Source: Pseudonocardiales bacterium (GTDB lineage: Bacteria; Actinomycetota; Actinomycetes; Mycobacteriales; Pseudonocardiaceae). From it: a DNA stretch of 47,243 nucleotides. The DNA lies in the NCBI GenBank assembly GCA_019241525.1, contig JAFAWY010000032.1, forward strand, positions 1 to 47,243, read 5' to 3'. This document shows, one piece after another, positions 1 to 8,224 of the stretch (position 1 is the first letter of the stretch; every line of letters starts with the position of its first letter). The notes below the pieces were generated by a model. That model was given only the letters and a program-made list of their open reading frames with translations, had not been told where the DNA came from and made no database searches. The position numbers and the translations under genes were made by a program.

Positions 1-755
1 GGTACCGCCGCCTGCACGTGATCGTCGGCGACTCGAACATGTCCGAGGTGACCACCTTGCTCAAGGTGGGTACCGCCAACCTGGTCTTGGAGATGGTGGA
101 GGAGGGTGTCGCGTTCCGCGACTTCACCCTGGACAACCCGATCCGGGCGATCCGCGAGATCAGCCACGACCTCACCGGCCGGCGCGGGGTACGGCTGGCT
201 GGCGGTCGCGAGGCCTCCGCGTTGGAGATCCAGCGGGAGTACTACGCGCGCGCCGCGGATCACGTCGCCCGTCGCGGGTCCGATCCACTGACCGACCGGG
301 TGATGGAGCTGTGGGACCGCACGCTGGGTGCTGTGGAGCAGGAGGATCTCGGCCTGATCGACCGTGAGATCGACTGGGCGATCAAGCACCGGTTGGTGGA
401 GCGCTACCGAGCCAAGCATCGGATGGACCTGTCCAACCCCCGGATCGCTCAGCTGGACCTCGCCTACCACGATATCCGCCGCGGTCGCGGGCTGTTCGAC
501 CTGCTCCAGCGCAAGGCGCTGGTCGACCGGGTGACCGACGATGGCGAGATCGAGGCCGCCAAGGACACCCCGCCCGCCACCACCCGAGCCAAGCTGCGTG
601 GCGACTTCATCGCCGCTGCTCAGGCGGCGGGCCGCGACTTCACCGTCGACTGGGTGCACCTCAAGCTCAACGACCAGGCCCAGCGCACCGTGCTGTGCAA
701 GGATCCGTTCCGCGCGGTCGACGAACGGGTGGAGCGGCTCATCGCTTCGCTTTGA
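1..755 (+). CDS. pafA: Pup--protein ligase PafA, C-terminal part (cut by window edge)
   Basis: PafA attaches prokaryotic ubiquitin-like protein Pup to lysines of proteins destined for the mycobacterial-type proteasome, using ATP in a glutamine-synthetase-like fold. The reading frame is open from base 3 to the TGA at 753-755, giving about 250 residues, a little over half of the usual roughly 450. The first visible residues contain the [11 protein letters not shown] segment typical of PafA and the deamidase Dop. The C-terminal stretch includes the WVHLK and [11 protein letters not shown] segments of the PafA C-terminal domain. I prefer PafA over Dop because it ends directly before pafB and pafC, the mycobacterial gene order. 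The GTG at 18 is internal, not a start. pafB begins 28 bases downstream, so the genes are probably co-transcribed. Confidence 0.93.
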   Translation, partial: YRRLHVIVGDSNMSEVTTLLKVGTANLVLEMVEEGVAFRDFTLDNPIRAIREISHDLTGRRGVRLAGGREASALEIQREYYARAADHVARRGSDPLTDRVMELWDRTLGAVEQEDLGLIDREIDWAIKHRLVERYRAKHRMDLSNPRIAQLDLAYHDIRRGRGLFDLLQRKALVDRVTDDGEIEAAKDTPPATTRAKLRGDFIAAAQAAGRDFTVDWVHLKLNDQAQRTVLCKDPFRAVDERVERLIASL

Positions 756-783
756 GCCATTGGCCTCATCGTAGGCTGCCACC

Positions 784-1758
784 GTGCCGACTTCCCGCGC
801 TGAACGACTGGTCAACCTGGTGATCTGTCTGCTGTCCAGCCGGCAGTACCTACCTGCGGAGCGCATCCGGCGGATCGTTCCCGGTTACGCCGAGGCCGCG
901 TCGGACGAGGCGTTTTCCCGGATGTTCGAGCGGGACAAGGCAGAGCTACGCGACTTGGGCGTCCCCCTGGAAACTGGCCGTACACCGGGGTTCGATGCAG
1001 GCGAGGGCTATCGCATCGCACGCAGGGACTACGAGCTGCCAGATATCGATCTTGAACCAGATGAGGCTGCCGCGGTAGCGCTCGCCGCCCGGCTGTGGGA
1101 TTCCCCTCAGCTGGCCGGTGCTGCACACGGCGCGGTGCTGAAACTTCGCGCTGCCGGGGTAGAGGTCGACCCCGAGCCCTCGATGGTCGTTGAACCCCGG
1201 GTACGAGCCACTGAGCCAGCGCTGATCCCGCTGATTACCGCGGTCCAGGAGGGCCAGGCCGTGACGTTCGTGCACCGCAGACATCCAGCGGTGCTGCCCG
1301 CGCCGCGCACGCTGGAGCCGTGGGGCGTGGTGTCCTGGCGAGGTCGCTGGTACGTGGTGGGACATGACAGAGATCGCAGCGCGACGCGCTGTTTCCGGGT
1401 TTCCCGGATTGTCGGTCCGGTGCGCACCGTCGGCCCCGCAGGTGCAGTTCAGCGCCCTGCAGGAATCGATCTCCTCAAGGTCGTCGCAGGTTCCGCCGGG
1501 CCTCCACCGGTGGCTCACACCGCGCGGTTGTGGCTGTCCAGCGGCCGCGCCAACGGTCTACGTCGGTACGCCAAGGTGCTGGGCAGCATGACCGTGGATG
1601 GAGTGGTCGGTGACGTCGTCACGGTGGACCTGCCCGGCCATGACGTCGCAACGCGCTGGATAGCGGGGCTGGGACCAGACGCTGTGGTGCTGGAGCCAGC
1701 CGAGTTGGCCGACGCGGTGCGGGCGCGCCTCGCGGCAGCCGCTGGGGCTGTCGGCTGA
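784..1758 (+). CDS. pafB: WYL-domain transcriptional regulator PafB
   Basis: PafB pairs with PafC as a transcription activator. In mycobacteria the PafBC dimer drives the LexA-independent DNA-damage response. The 324-residue product has an N-terminal winged helix-turn-helix region (about residues 1-80), then a WYL domain with the WGVVSWRGRWYVVGHDRDR segment near residues 180-200, where the family senses a nucleic-acid ligand, and a WCX-like C-terminal region. The start is GTG at 784, giving MPTSRAERLVNLVICL, a normal PafB beginning. Its stop TGA overlaps the ATG of pafC (TGATG at 1756-1760), so the two subunits should be made in a coupled way. Length and position fit the family well. Confidence 0.9.
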   Translation: MPTSRAERLVNLVICLLSSRQYLPAERIRRIVPGYAEAASDEAFSRMFERDKAELRDLGVPLETGRTPGFDAGEGYRIARRDYELPDIDLEPDEAAAVALAARLWDSPQLAGAAHGAVLKLRAAGVEVDPEPSMVVEPRVRATEPALIPLITAVQEGQAVTFVHRRHPAVLPAPRTLEPWGVVSWRGRWYVVGHDRDRSATRCFRVSRIVGPVRTVGPAGAVQRPAGIDLLKVVAGSAGPPPVAHTARLWLSSGRANGLRRYAKVLGSMTVDGVVGDVVTVDLPGHDVATRWIAGLGPDAVVLEPAELADAVRARLAAAAGAVG

Positions 1759-2720
1759 TGGAGGGCGTGGGGGAGCGATTGCCCCGGCTGCTGGCGCTGG
1801 TGCCGTACCTGCTCGTCCGACCCGGCGTACCGATCGAGGAGGTAGCCGCGGACTTCTCCGTCACGGTCCGGCAACTGCGCCGGGATCTGGAACTGCTGTG
1901 GATGTGCGGGCTGCCCGGTTACGGACCCGGTGATCTGATCGATCTGTCGTTTGAAGGCGACACTGTGACGGTCACCTTTGACGCCGGCATGCGACGGCCA
2001 TTGCGCCTGTCCAGGGCGGAGGCGACCGCGTTAGTGGTCGCGTTGCGAGCACTTGCCGACACGCCGGGCGTGGCTGACACCGGATCGGTGCGCCGGGCGC
2101 TGGCCAAGATCGAGGCGGCGGCGGGGCAGACTGACGGTGTGGTACTCGGCTTGGCGACCCGGGAAGAAGCCGCACTCGCCACGGTGCGCGACTCGCTGGA
2201 CCACAGGCGTGCCTTGCGCATCCGGTACTACACACCATCCCGGGACACGGTCAGCGAACGTGTCGTCGATCCGATGCGCCTGCTGCTGGTCGAAGGCCGC
2301 AGCTACCTGGAAGCCTGGTGCCGTGCTGCCGACGAGGTGCGGCTGTTCCGGCTGGACCGCATCGAGCACGTCACCACCTTGGATGAGCCGGCGCAGCCAC
2401 CGCCACATGCCCGCCCCGCCGACGTTTCCGCCGGCCTGTTCCGTGCTCGGCCCGACCAGCAGATCGCGGTGCTCACGCTCGCACCGGACGCCCGCTGGGT
2501 CGCCGAGTACTACCCGATCGATGAGCTCATCGAGGGTGAAGGCGGAACTGCGACGGTGCGAATGCGCTACGCCGAGACCGACTGGATGGTGCGTCTGGTG
2601 CTGGGGTTGGGTGCTGACGTCATCATTCGGGACCCTCCGGAACTGGCTGCCGCGGTGGCACAACGTGCGCTCGCGGCGCTGCGGAGGTCCTCAGCAGCCG
2701 CGCCGAGCCAGACCGATTAA
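1758..2720 (+). CDS. pafC: WYL-domain transcriptional regulator PafC
   Basis: This is the partner subunit of PafB, 320 residues. It has an N-terminal HTH region (LALVPYLLVRPGVPIEEVA then RQLRRDLELLWMCGLPGY), a WYL domain around residues 165-235 (RIRYYTPSRDTVSERVVDP, LLVEGRSYLEAWCR, RLFRLDRIE) and a C-terminal WCX-like domain. The ATG at 1758 overlaps the pafB stop, so translational coupling is likely. PafB and PafC are paralogues and act together, so 1:1 synthesis makes sense. No frame damage is seen. A short membrane-protein gene follows after 10 bases, and tatA/tatC continue the same transcription direction. Confidence 0.9.
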   Translation: MEGVGERLPRLLALVPYLLVRPGVPIEEVAADFSVTVRQLRRDLELLWMCGLPGYGPGDLIDLSFEGDTVTVTFDAGMRRPLRLSRAEATALVVALRALADTPGVADTGSVRRALAKIEAAAGQTDGVVLGLATREEAALATVRDSLDHRRALRIRYYTPSRDTVSERVVDPMRLLLVEGRSYLEAWCRAADEVRLFRLDRIEHVTTLDEPAQPPPHARPADVSAGLFRARPDQQIAVLTLAPDARWVAEYYPIDELIEGEGGTATVRMRYAETDWMVRLVLGLGADVIIRDPPELAAAVAQRALAALRRSSAAAPSQTD

Positions 2721-2730
2721 GGTCGATGCC

Positions 2731-2964
2731 ATGCCTTACCTGGTCAGCGTGGTGGCGGTTGCCGCGGGTGTCGTGGTGCTGCTCACGGTGCTGGTGCGGC
2801 TGAGCGGTTCGGCCCGCCGGCTTGCCGAGACGGTGGGTGACAGCCGCGCTCATATCGCAGCCCGAGCAAGGGGGCTGGCCATGCGGATTGCCGAACTGCG
2901 CATCGCGGTGAACCAGCGGCTGCACCGTACCGGGGACGGCTCGCACCGCGCCGCGGCCGCGTAG
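2731..2964 (+). CDS. Small single-pass membrane protein between pafC and tatA
   Basis: This 77-residue ORF starts at ATG 2731, 10 bases after the pafC stop. It has one strong hydrophobic segment near the N terminus (about residues 3-25, [18 protein letters not shown]) followed by a basic, helix-prone cytoplasmic tail rich in Arg and Ala ([16 protein letters not shown]). No catalytic motif is visible. A small hydrophobic protein at this point is common in actinobacterial pafBC-tatAC regions as far as I remember, but I know no function. Likely topology is N-out with a cytoplasmic tail. It is probably part of the paf-tat transcript. Confidence 0.6.
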   Translation: MPYLVSVVAVAAGVVVLLTVLVRLSGSARRLAETVGDSRAHIAARARGLAMRIAELRIAVNQRLHRTGDGSHRAAAA

Positions 2965-3001
2965 CATCAAAGCCGCACCTGGAGGCATACGAGGAGGCCA
3001 C

Positions 3002-3259
3002 ATGGGGATTCCGAGTGGTTGGGAGCTCGTCATACTCCTTGCCGTGCTGGTTTTGCTGTTTGGTGCCACGAAGCTCCCCACCGCTGCGCGATCCATCGGG
3101 CAATCCATTCGCATATTCAAAGCCGAGACCCAGGCGTCACGTTCCCAGGAACAGGATCAGGAGAGTCCACCGGCGTCCGAGCAGCAGTCCCTGCCGTCGG
3201 CGGGGCCCGCCGGGACTGCTGGCCAGCAACCTCAGCGCCACGACGACACTATTGGTTGA
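3002..3259 (+). CDS. tatA: Sec-independent (twin-arginine) translocase subunit TatA
   Basis: TatA oligomerises to form the pathway that moves folded proteins across the membrane, working with TatC. The 85-residue product begins [19 protein letters not shown], a short periplasmic start and one transmembrane helix. The [16 protein letters not shown] hinge and amphipathic helix of TatA follow, then a hydrophilic tail rich in Gln, Ser and Pro. A GAGGAGG-type ribosome binding site precedes the ATG (agGAGGcc near 2993-2999). tatC starts 12 bases after the stop. A single tatA-like gene next to tatC is the usual actinobacterial layout, with tatB elsewhere. Confidence 0.95.
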   Translation: MGIPSGWELVILLAVLVLLFGATKLPTAARSIGQSIRIFKAETQASRSQEQDQESPPASEQQSLPSAGPAGTAGQQPQRHDDTIG

Positions 3260-3271
3260 CGACCAGGATTG

Positions 3272-4222
3272 GTGAGCGGTATGCGCTTCGCGGCGGGACG
3301 TCTTTTTACCGGCCCGCGCCGCCGACGCAAGATGAATCCAGACGGCTCCATGACGCTCATGGAGCACCTGTATGAGCTGCGCACCCGATTGTTCGTGGCA
3401 TTGTGCGCAATTGCCGTCGGTGGCATTGTAGGTTTCATCTGGTGGGGTGTCGCGCCATTCGGCTTTCCCAGCCTGGGTGACCTGATCACTGCTCCGTATT
3501 GCGCGCTGCCTACCACGCTGCGGCTGAGCCCGAACCCCGGACGGTGCCAGCTGTTGCAGACTGCCCCATTTGAGGTGTTCACGCTGCGGATGCAGGTCAG
3601 CCTGGCCGCCGGTGCAATATTGACCGCACCGATTTGGATATACCAGCTATGGGCCTTCATCACTCCTGGACTGTATGCCAATGAACGTAAGTTCGCGTTG
3701 AGCTTTGTCGGGACGGCCAGTGTGTTGTTTGCCGCAGGTGCCGTACTTGCCTACTACGTGGTGCCAACCGGACTATTGTTTCTGGCGAATCTCGGTGGTG
3801 GCCAATTCATCACCGCTTTGACTGGTGAGGCCTACATCAGTTTTCTCCTGACGATGCTGGTCGTGTTCGGCTTGACCTTCGAACTGCCACTGCTCGTGGT
3901 GATGCTCAATCGGGTCGGAGTATTGCCTTATGCGAAGTTGAAGCGCTGGCAACGTGGCATTCTGTTCGGCCTGTTTGTGTTGGCTGCGGTGGCCACTCCA
4001 GGCAACGATCCGATTTCGATGCTTGCCTTGGCTTTTGCATTGATCGTGCTGTTCGAGGCCGCCGTGTTGATCGCGCGGGCACATGACCGCGCCGTGGCGC
4101 GGCGCCGCGCCGAGCAAGGCTGGGATGACCTCGACCCCGACGAGCCCGCACCGCTGGATCATCACGTCGAGCCTGTCCGCACGTCTGAGGATCCTGCACC
4201 CCGCTACGACGACGCGACGTAA
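3272..4222 (+). CDS. tatC: Sec-independent translocase subunit TatC
   Basis: TatC is the receptor for twin-arginine signal peptides. The protein is about 316 residues with six predicted membrane helices. Its MTLMEHLYELRTRL segment is the TatC N-terminal signature and FGLTFELPLLVVMLNRVG is the conserved loop/helix region. The C terminus is long, acidic and hydrophilic. The start is uncertain: GTG at 3272 has AGGA at 3264-3267, while TTG 3269 and ATG 3281 are also in frame. All give the basic, mycobacterial-type N-terminal extension before NPDGSM. It follows tatA by 12 bases in one operon. Confidence 0.93.
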   Translation: MSGMRFAAGRLFTGPRRRRKMNPDGSMTLMEHLYELRTRLFVALCAIAVGGIVGFIWWGVAPFGFPSLGDLITAPYCALPTTLRLSPNPGRCQLLQTAPFEVFTLRMQVSLAAGAILTAPIWIYQLWAFITPGLYANERKFALSFVGTASVLFAAGAVLAYYVVPTGLLFLANLGGGQFITALTGEAYISFLLTMLVVFGLTFELPLLVVMLNRVGVLPYAKLKRWQRGILFGLFVLAAVATPGNDPISMLALAFALIVLFEAAVLIARAHDRAVARRRAEQGWDDLDPDEPAPLDHHVEPVRTSEDPAPRYDDAT

Positions 4223-4360
4223 TCGGGTAACGGTCGGCGGTGTACGCGGACAGGGAGCCGCAAGGATCTTGCCGGTGACCCTGCACGGTGTCGTCGCCTA
4301 AATGTCCCCCCAAGGCCGCGTGGCGCCGTCGCCAGCGCAGCACCTGTGCGATCCTGGATA

Positions 4361-4394
4361 TTGCATCTCGATATATCGCGTGTTATCGTGATAA
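4361..4394 (+). promoter_or_regulatory. Putative promoter with PadR self-operator
   Basis: A perfect palindrome CGATATATCG lies at 4369-4378. A second dyad, TTATC-GT-GATAA, lies at 4383-4394. Both are A/T-rich islands in GC-rich DNA, 25 to 50 bases before the padR start. TTGCAT at 4361-4366 and TATCGT at 4384-4389, spaced 17 bases apart, could be -35 and -10 boxes, so a bound repressor would cover the promoter. PadR-family repressors commonly bind ATAT-containing dyads in their own promoter. That this dyad is the operator is inference. Confidence 0.5.
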
Positions 4395-4419
4395 TGTCTT
4401 CAAGAGGAAGGAGAGAGCA

Positions 4420-4974
4420 ATGATGCACATCGAACGAAGACACAGCGGCAGAGGCCGCTTTCCCGGCCGCGACCGTTCCCTACGGGGCTCGCGCCGTGGC
4501 CGGGCGCAGCGCGGTGATGTCCGTGCTGCCACCCTGATCCTGCTGGCACAACAGCCGATGCACGGTTACCAGCTGATGCAGGCCATGAGCGAACGCACCG
4601 GTGGGGCATGGCAGCCCAGTCCGGGCGCGATCTACCCGACCATCGCCCAACTCGAAGACGAGGGACTGGTCACGGTGACCGTCGAGGGTGGACGCAAGCT
4701 CGTGTCACTGACCGACGCCGGGCGCGCCTACCTGGAGGACCCACGCCATGGTGTGGCCGACCCGTTTGCCGCGATCACCGCTTGCGATGCCGAGGGTCCC
4801 AGCCTGCGCACCGCAATCGCTGAGGTACACAGCGCAGCAAGATCGGTGGCCGTCAACGGTACGCGCGCCCAGGTTGCTGCGGCGCAGTCGGTGCTGTCCG
4901 ACGCGCGGCGGGCGCTGTACCTGATCCTCGCTGAGGGCCCGGACGGCTCGACCGAGACGTCCAGTGATTCGTGA
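4420..4974 (+). CDS. PadR-family transcriptional regulator
   Basis: PadR proteins are winged-helix repressors. This 184-residue one has a basic Arg/Gly-rich lead (residues 1-35), then the N-terminal PadR wHTH: RAATLILLAQQPMHGYQLMQ, WQPSPGAIYPTIAQLEDEGL and VTVTVEGGRKLVSLTDAG. The C-terminal helical half (about 110-170) should be the dimerisation part. The start ATG at 4420 has a near-perfect AAGGAGAG at 4408-4415. The frame is open further upstream but that part overlaps the AT-rich operator region, so I reject it. The gene stands alone, so self-regulation is expected. Its target and ligand cannot be told from the sequence. Confidence 0.88.
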   Translation: MMHIERRHSGRGRFPGRDRSLRGSRRGRAQRGDVRAATLILLAQQPMHGYQLMQAMSERTGGAWQPSPGAIYPTIAQLEDEGLVTVTVEGGRKLVSLTDAGRAYLEDPRHGVADPFAAITACDAEGPSLRTAIAEVHSAARSVAVNGTRAQVAAAQSVLSDARRALYLILAEGPDGSTETSSDS

Positions 4975-5084
4975 CGATCTGGCTCGGCCAGTCTCCGAAC
5001 ACAGTTGGTAGCAGTCAAGAGCTCAGTGCAGGGTTAGCGGTACTTGAAGAGCGGCCAACGGGGTAGGTGTGACAGCCTGGGAGA

Positions 5085-7790
5085 GTGGCTAACAGTCCTG
5101 CCGAGGCGTACGCAGCTGCTCGCCGGCGGGTCGCCTTCCCTGCCCTCCAGGAGTTTGCCAGCGGCTTGAGCTTCGCGCTGGACCCTTTCCAGCGCGAAGC
5201 GTGCGAGGCGCTGGAGGACGGGCACGGTGTGCTGGTGTGCGCACCCACCGGCGCAGGCAAGACAGTTGTCGGTGAATTCGCCGTCCACCTGGCCTTAGCT
5301 GTCGGCCGCAAGTGTTTCTACACGACGCCGATCAAGGCGCTGTCCAACCAGAAGTACGCCGACCTGGTAGCCCGGTACGGCCCGGATTTTGTCGGCCTGC
5401 TCACCGGAGATACCTCGATCAATGGATCCGCTCCGGTGGTCGTGATGACCACTGAAGTGCTGCGCAACATGCTTTACGCCGGATCGGCCACCCTCGACGG
5501 GCTGGCCTACGTCGTAATGGACGAGATCCACTACCTAGCTGACCGGTTCCGTGGCGCGGTGTGGGAGGAAGTGATCCTTAACCTGCCGGGCAGCGTCAAA
5601 CTTGTCGGGCTATCGGCCACCGTGAGCAACGCTGAAGAGTTCGGTGAGTGGCTGGTCGATGTGCGTGGCAACACCGCTGTGGTGGTCGACGAGCACCGCC
5701 CGGTGCCGCTATGGCAACACATGATGGTCGGCTCGCGGTTGTTCGACCTGTTCGCCAGCCAGACCAGTAGCAGCCGGCTCACCGTCGACCCTCAGCTGGT
5801 CCAGCGCGTGCGCGAGTTGGAACGACGCAGTGGCTGGGATCGGCGGGGAGACAGGGGGTTCCGGTTCCGGCCACCGACCCGGGCGGAGGCGGTCACCCGG
5901 CTGGAGCGAGAGGGGCTGCTGCCCACGATCATCTTTATTTTCAGCCGGGCCGGTTGCGAGGCCGCCGTGAACCAGTGCATCCGCAACGGGCTGCGGCTGA
6001 CCACTCCGCAGGAAGCCGCCGAGATCCGTTACGTGATCGATACCCGAACCGCTGACCTGCCCGAGGGTGATCTTGGAGTGCTCGGTTTCTGGGACTGGCG
6101 AGATGCGCTGGAGAAAGGGATTGCGGCCCACCACGCTGGGATGCTGCCCGCGTTTAAGGAGACCGTGGAGCAGCTGTTCGTCCGCGGGTTGATCAAAGCG
6201 GTGTTCGCCACCGAGACGCTCGCGCTGGGGATCAACATGCCGGCCCGCACCGTGGTGCTGGAACGGTTGGTCAAATTCAACGGCGAGGCTCATGTCGATC
6301 TGACCCCCGGCGAGTACACCCAACTCACCGGTCGTGCTGGGCGCCGCGGTATCGATATCGAAGGCCACGCCGTCGTGCTCTGGCAACCGGGCGTGGACCC
6401 CGCGCAGGTAGCCGGGTTGGCCTCGACGCGCACCTACCCGCTGTGCAGCTCGTTTCGACCGGGCTACAACATGGCGGTCAACTTGGTGGACCGGGTCGGG
6501 GTGGCCGCCGGGCGGGCCCTGCTCGAGCGATCCTTCGCACAGTTCCAAGCGGATCGCTCGGTGGTGGGCCTGGCTCGCCGGATCGATCGCAACACCGAAG
6601 CTCTGGCAGGCTATGCCGAGTCGATGGCCTGCCACCTGGGGGACTTCTCCGAGTACGCGCGGCTGCGCAGAAAGATCTCCGAGCGGGAGCGGGCGCTAGC
6701 TCGCAGCAGCGGCGCGGCGCGGCGCTCCGAAGTGGCGGCATCACTGGCACGGCTAGAGCGTGGCGACATCATCGCAGTTCCTAGTGGCCGCCGCTCAGGG
6801 CTGGCCGTCGTGCTCGACACTGACGAGGGTCCCGACAGAGATCCGCGCCTGCTGGTGCTCACCGAGGATCGCTGGGCCGGCCGGCTCTCGGTCGCCGATT
6901 TCCCGTCGCCGGTGCAAGCACTGGGCCGGATGCGGTTGCCCAAACGTGTGGAATACCGCGTTCCGCGGGTGCGCCGGGACCTCGCGTCCGCGCTGCGCGA
7001 GACCGGCCTTGTGCCGCCGCCCAGGGCGCGGCGGCGCAGCGATGCCGCAGACGATGCCGAGCTTGCGGCGTTGCGCCGCGCATTGCGTGCACATCCGTGC
7101 CACGGCTGCGACGACCGGGAGGCGCATGCCCGATGGGCAGAACGTTACGACCGGCTAGACCGTGAAACCGAGACGGTGCGCCAGCAGGTCGCGGCCACGA
7201 CGCATTCGCTGGCGCGGACATTCGACCGGATCCGGGCGTTGCTGACCGAGCGCGGTTACTTAGAAGGCGAGCAACTCACCGAGCACGGTCGCCGCCTGGC
7301 CCGGTTGTGGTCGGAAACCGACCTGCTGACCGCGGAATGCCTCCGGCATGGGATCTGGGACGGTCTGGCGCCTGCCGAGCTCGCCGCGGTCGTGTCAGCC
7401 TTGGTGTACGAGTCCCGTGGCGACGACGCCACCCCACGGGTCCCATCCGGGCCGGTAAGCGACGCACTGGTGGCCACCGTGCGGTTGTGGGCGGACTTGG
7501 AGGCCGATGAGCGGCGTCACCGGCTGGAACGCACTCGCGAACCCGATCTCGGCTTCGCCTGGCCGGTGTACCGGTGGGCGCGCGGTGAGTCGCTGTCAGC
7601 GGTACTGGTGGCTGCACAGGGAAACGCGGCGGAGTTATCCGCCGGGGACTTTGTCCGGTGGTGCCGGCAGGCGGTGGACCTGCTCGACCAGGTGCGCGGG
7701 GTCGCCGGGAATGACTCGGCGGTTGGGCTGGCCGCAGCTAGTGCGGTTCGCGCCCTGCGCCGTGGCGTGGTCGCGTTAGCTACCGAGTAA
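5085..7790 (+). CDS. helY: DEAD/DEAH-box RNA helicase, HelY (Ski2/Mtr4-like)
   Basis: A 901-residue ATP-dependent helicase of superfamily 2. Walker A APTGAGKT is at residues 53-60, the DEIH Walker B box at about 146-149, motif III (SAT) near 177-179, HHAGMLP in the middle of the second RecA-like domain, and motif VI GRAGRRG at about 416-422. The C-terminal third resembles the DSHCT domain of Ski2/Mtr4 helicases. Length and the position next to the paf/tat block match mycobacterial HelY. The substrate is probably RNA or RNA-DNA, by family. The start is GTG 5085, preceded by a GGGAGA box. No damage is seen. Confidence 0.93.
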   Translation: MANSPAEAYAAARRRVAFPALQEFASGLSFALDPFQREACEALEDGHGVLVCAPTGAGKTVVGEFAVHLALAVGRKCFYTTPIKALSNQKYADLVARYGPDFVGLLTGDTSINGSAPVVVMTTEVLRNMLYAGSATLDGLAYVVMDEIHYLADRFRGAVWEEVILNLPGSVKLVGLSATVSNAEEFGEWLVDVRGNTAVVVDEHRPVPLWQHMMVGSRLFDLFASQTSSSRLTVDPQLVQRVRELERRSGWDRRGDRGFRFRPPTRAEAVTRLEREGLLPTIIFIFSRAGCEAAVNQCIRNGLRLTTPQEAAEIRYVIDTRTADLPEGDLGVLGFWDWRDALEKGIAAHHAGMLPAFKETVEQLFVRGLIKAVFATETLALGINMPARTVVLERLVKFNGEAHVDLTPGEYTQLTGRAGRRGIDIEGHAVVLWQPGVDPAQVAGLASTRTYPLCSSFRPGYNMAVNLVDRVGVAAGRALLERSFAQFQADRSVVGLARRIDRNTEALAGYAESMACHLGDFSEYARLRRKISERERALARSSGAARRSEVAASLARLERGDIIAVPSGRRSGLAVVLDTDEGPDRDPRLLVLTEDRWAGRLSVADFPSPVQALGRMRLPKRVEYRVPRVRRDLASALRETGLVPPPRARRRSDAADDAELAALRRALRAHPCHGCDDREAHARWAERYDRLDRETETVRQQVAATTHSLARTFDRIRALLTERGYLEGEQLTEHGRRLARLWSETDLLTAECLRHGIWDGLAPAELAAVVSALVYESRGDDATPRVPSGPVSDALVATVRLWADLEADERRHRLERTREPDLGFAWPVYRWARGESLSAVLVAAQGNAAELSAGDFVRWCRQAVDLLDQVRGVAGNDSAVGLAAASAVRALRRGVVALATE

Positions 7791-7816
7791 CTCGCATTGG
7801 GCGAGCTGCCGAGGCG

Positions 7817-8005
7817 CTATCCCAGATATCCCGGGCAGACCCCCGGCATATCCGGACATCCTGGCCCCGCCGTTGCACTAGGTGCAGCTACCAGCCCGAG
7901 AACGCCCGTCAAGACAAGTGCGCTGGCCGCTCTTACCCAACGGCGGCGTACTGGCGCCGGGGTGCGTCTGAGTGCTCGTTCGGAGGGCACTCGCTGAGCG
8001 CTCAT
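7817..8005 (-). CDS. Putative small secreted peptide with two cysteines
   Basis: This 62-codon minus-strand ORF begins at ATG 8005, with TCTCCTC on the + strand (GAGGAGA in the message) at 8016-8022, 10 bases before the start. The product has a very basic N-region ending RRRWVR (residues 20-25), a hydrophobic core (residues 26-46, ending SATA) and an A-x-A type cleavage site. A 16-residue mature part with Cys50 and Cys57 would follow, ending PGVCPGYLG. It converges on helY. I do not recognise a family. It could be a chance ORF, but the orderly signal peptide, ribosome binding site and plausible cleavage site together argue for a gene. Confidence 0.5.
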   Translation of the reverse strand: MSAQRVPSERALRRTPAPVRRRWVRAASALVLTGVLGLVAAPSATAGPGCPDMPGVCPGYLG

Positions 8006-8117
8006 CGTGGGTGTGTCTCCTCAGTCGCTGCACGTGTGACGCGCGTTACCGGTCGATCCGTTGCCAACCGTTGCACGGGTTTGTACTAGAGACAACCTCC
8101 GCCACGCTCCCGCTATA

Positions 8118-8163
8118 GAGACATATCGGGCTTGCGGAAGCCGCCGTTAGCTCGATACGTCTC
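8118..8163. repeat. Imperfect inverted repeat upstream of the GMC oxidoreductase gene
   Basis: GAGACATATCG at 8118-8128 faces CGATACGTCTC at 8153-8163, matching at 10 of 11 positions across a 24-base spacer. Extending outward, TATA and CCATA still pair with one more mismatch. The half-site core ACATATCGG also occurs in the inverted repeat at 30240-30300. It could be an operator, a hairpin, or one of a dispersed repeat family. Confidence 0.5.
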
Positions 8164-8224
8164 CATAACGAGCGGAATGCAGGGAGGTGTTCTGTGCTGG
8201 CGCGTGCACCGCAAGTATCGAGAT

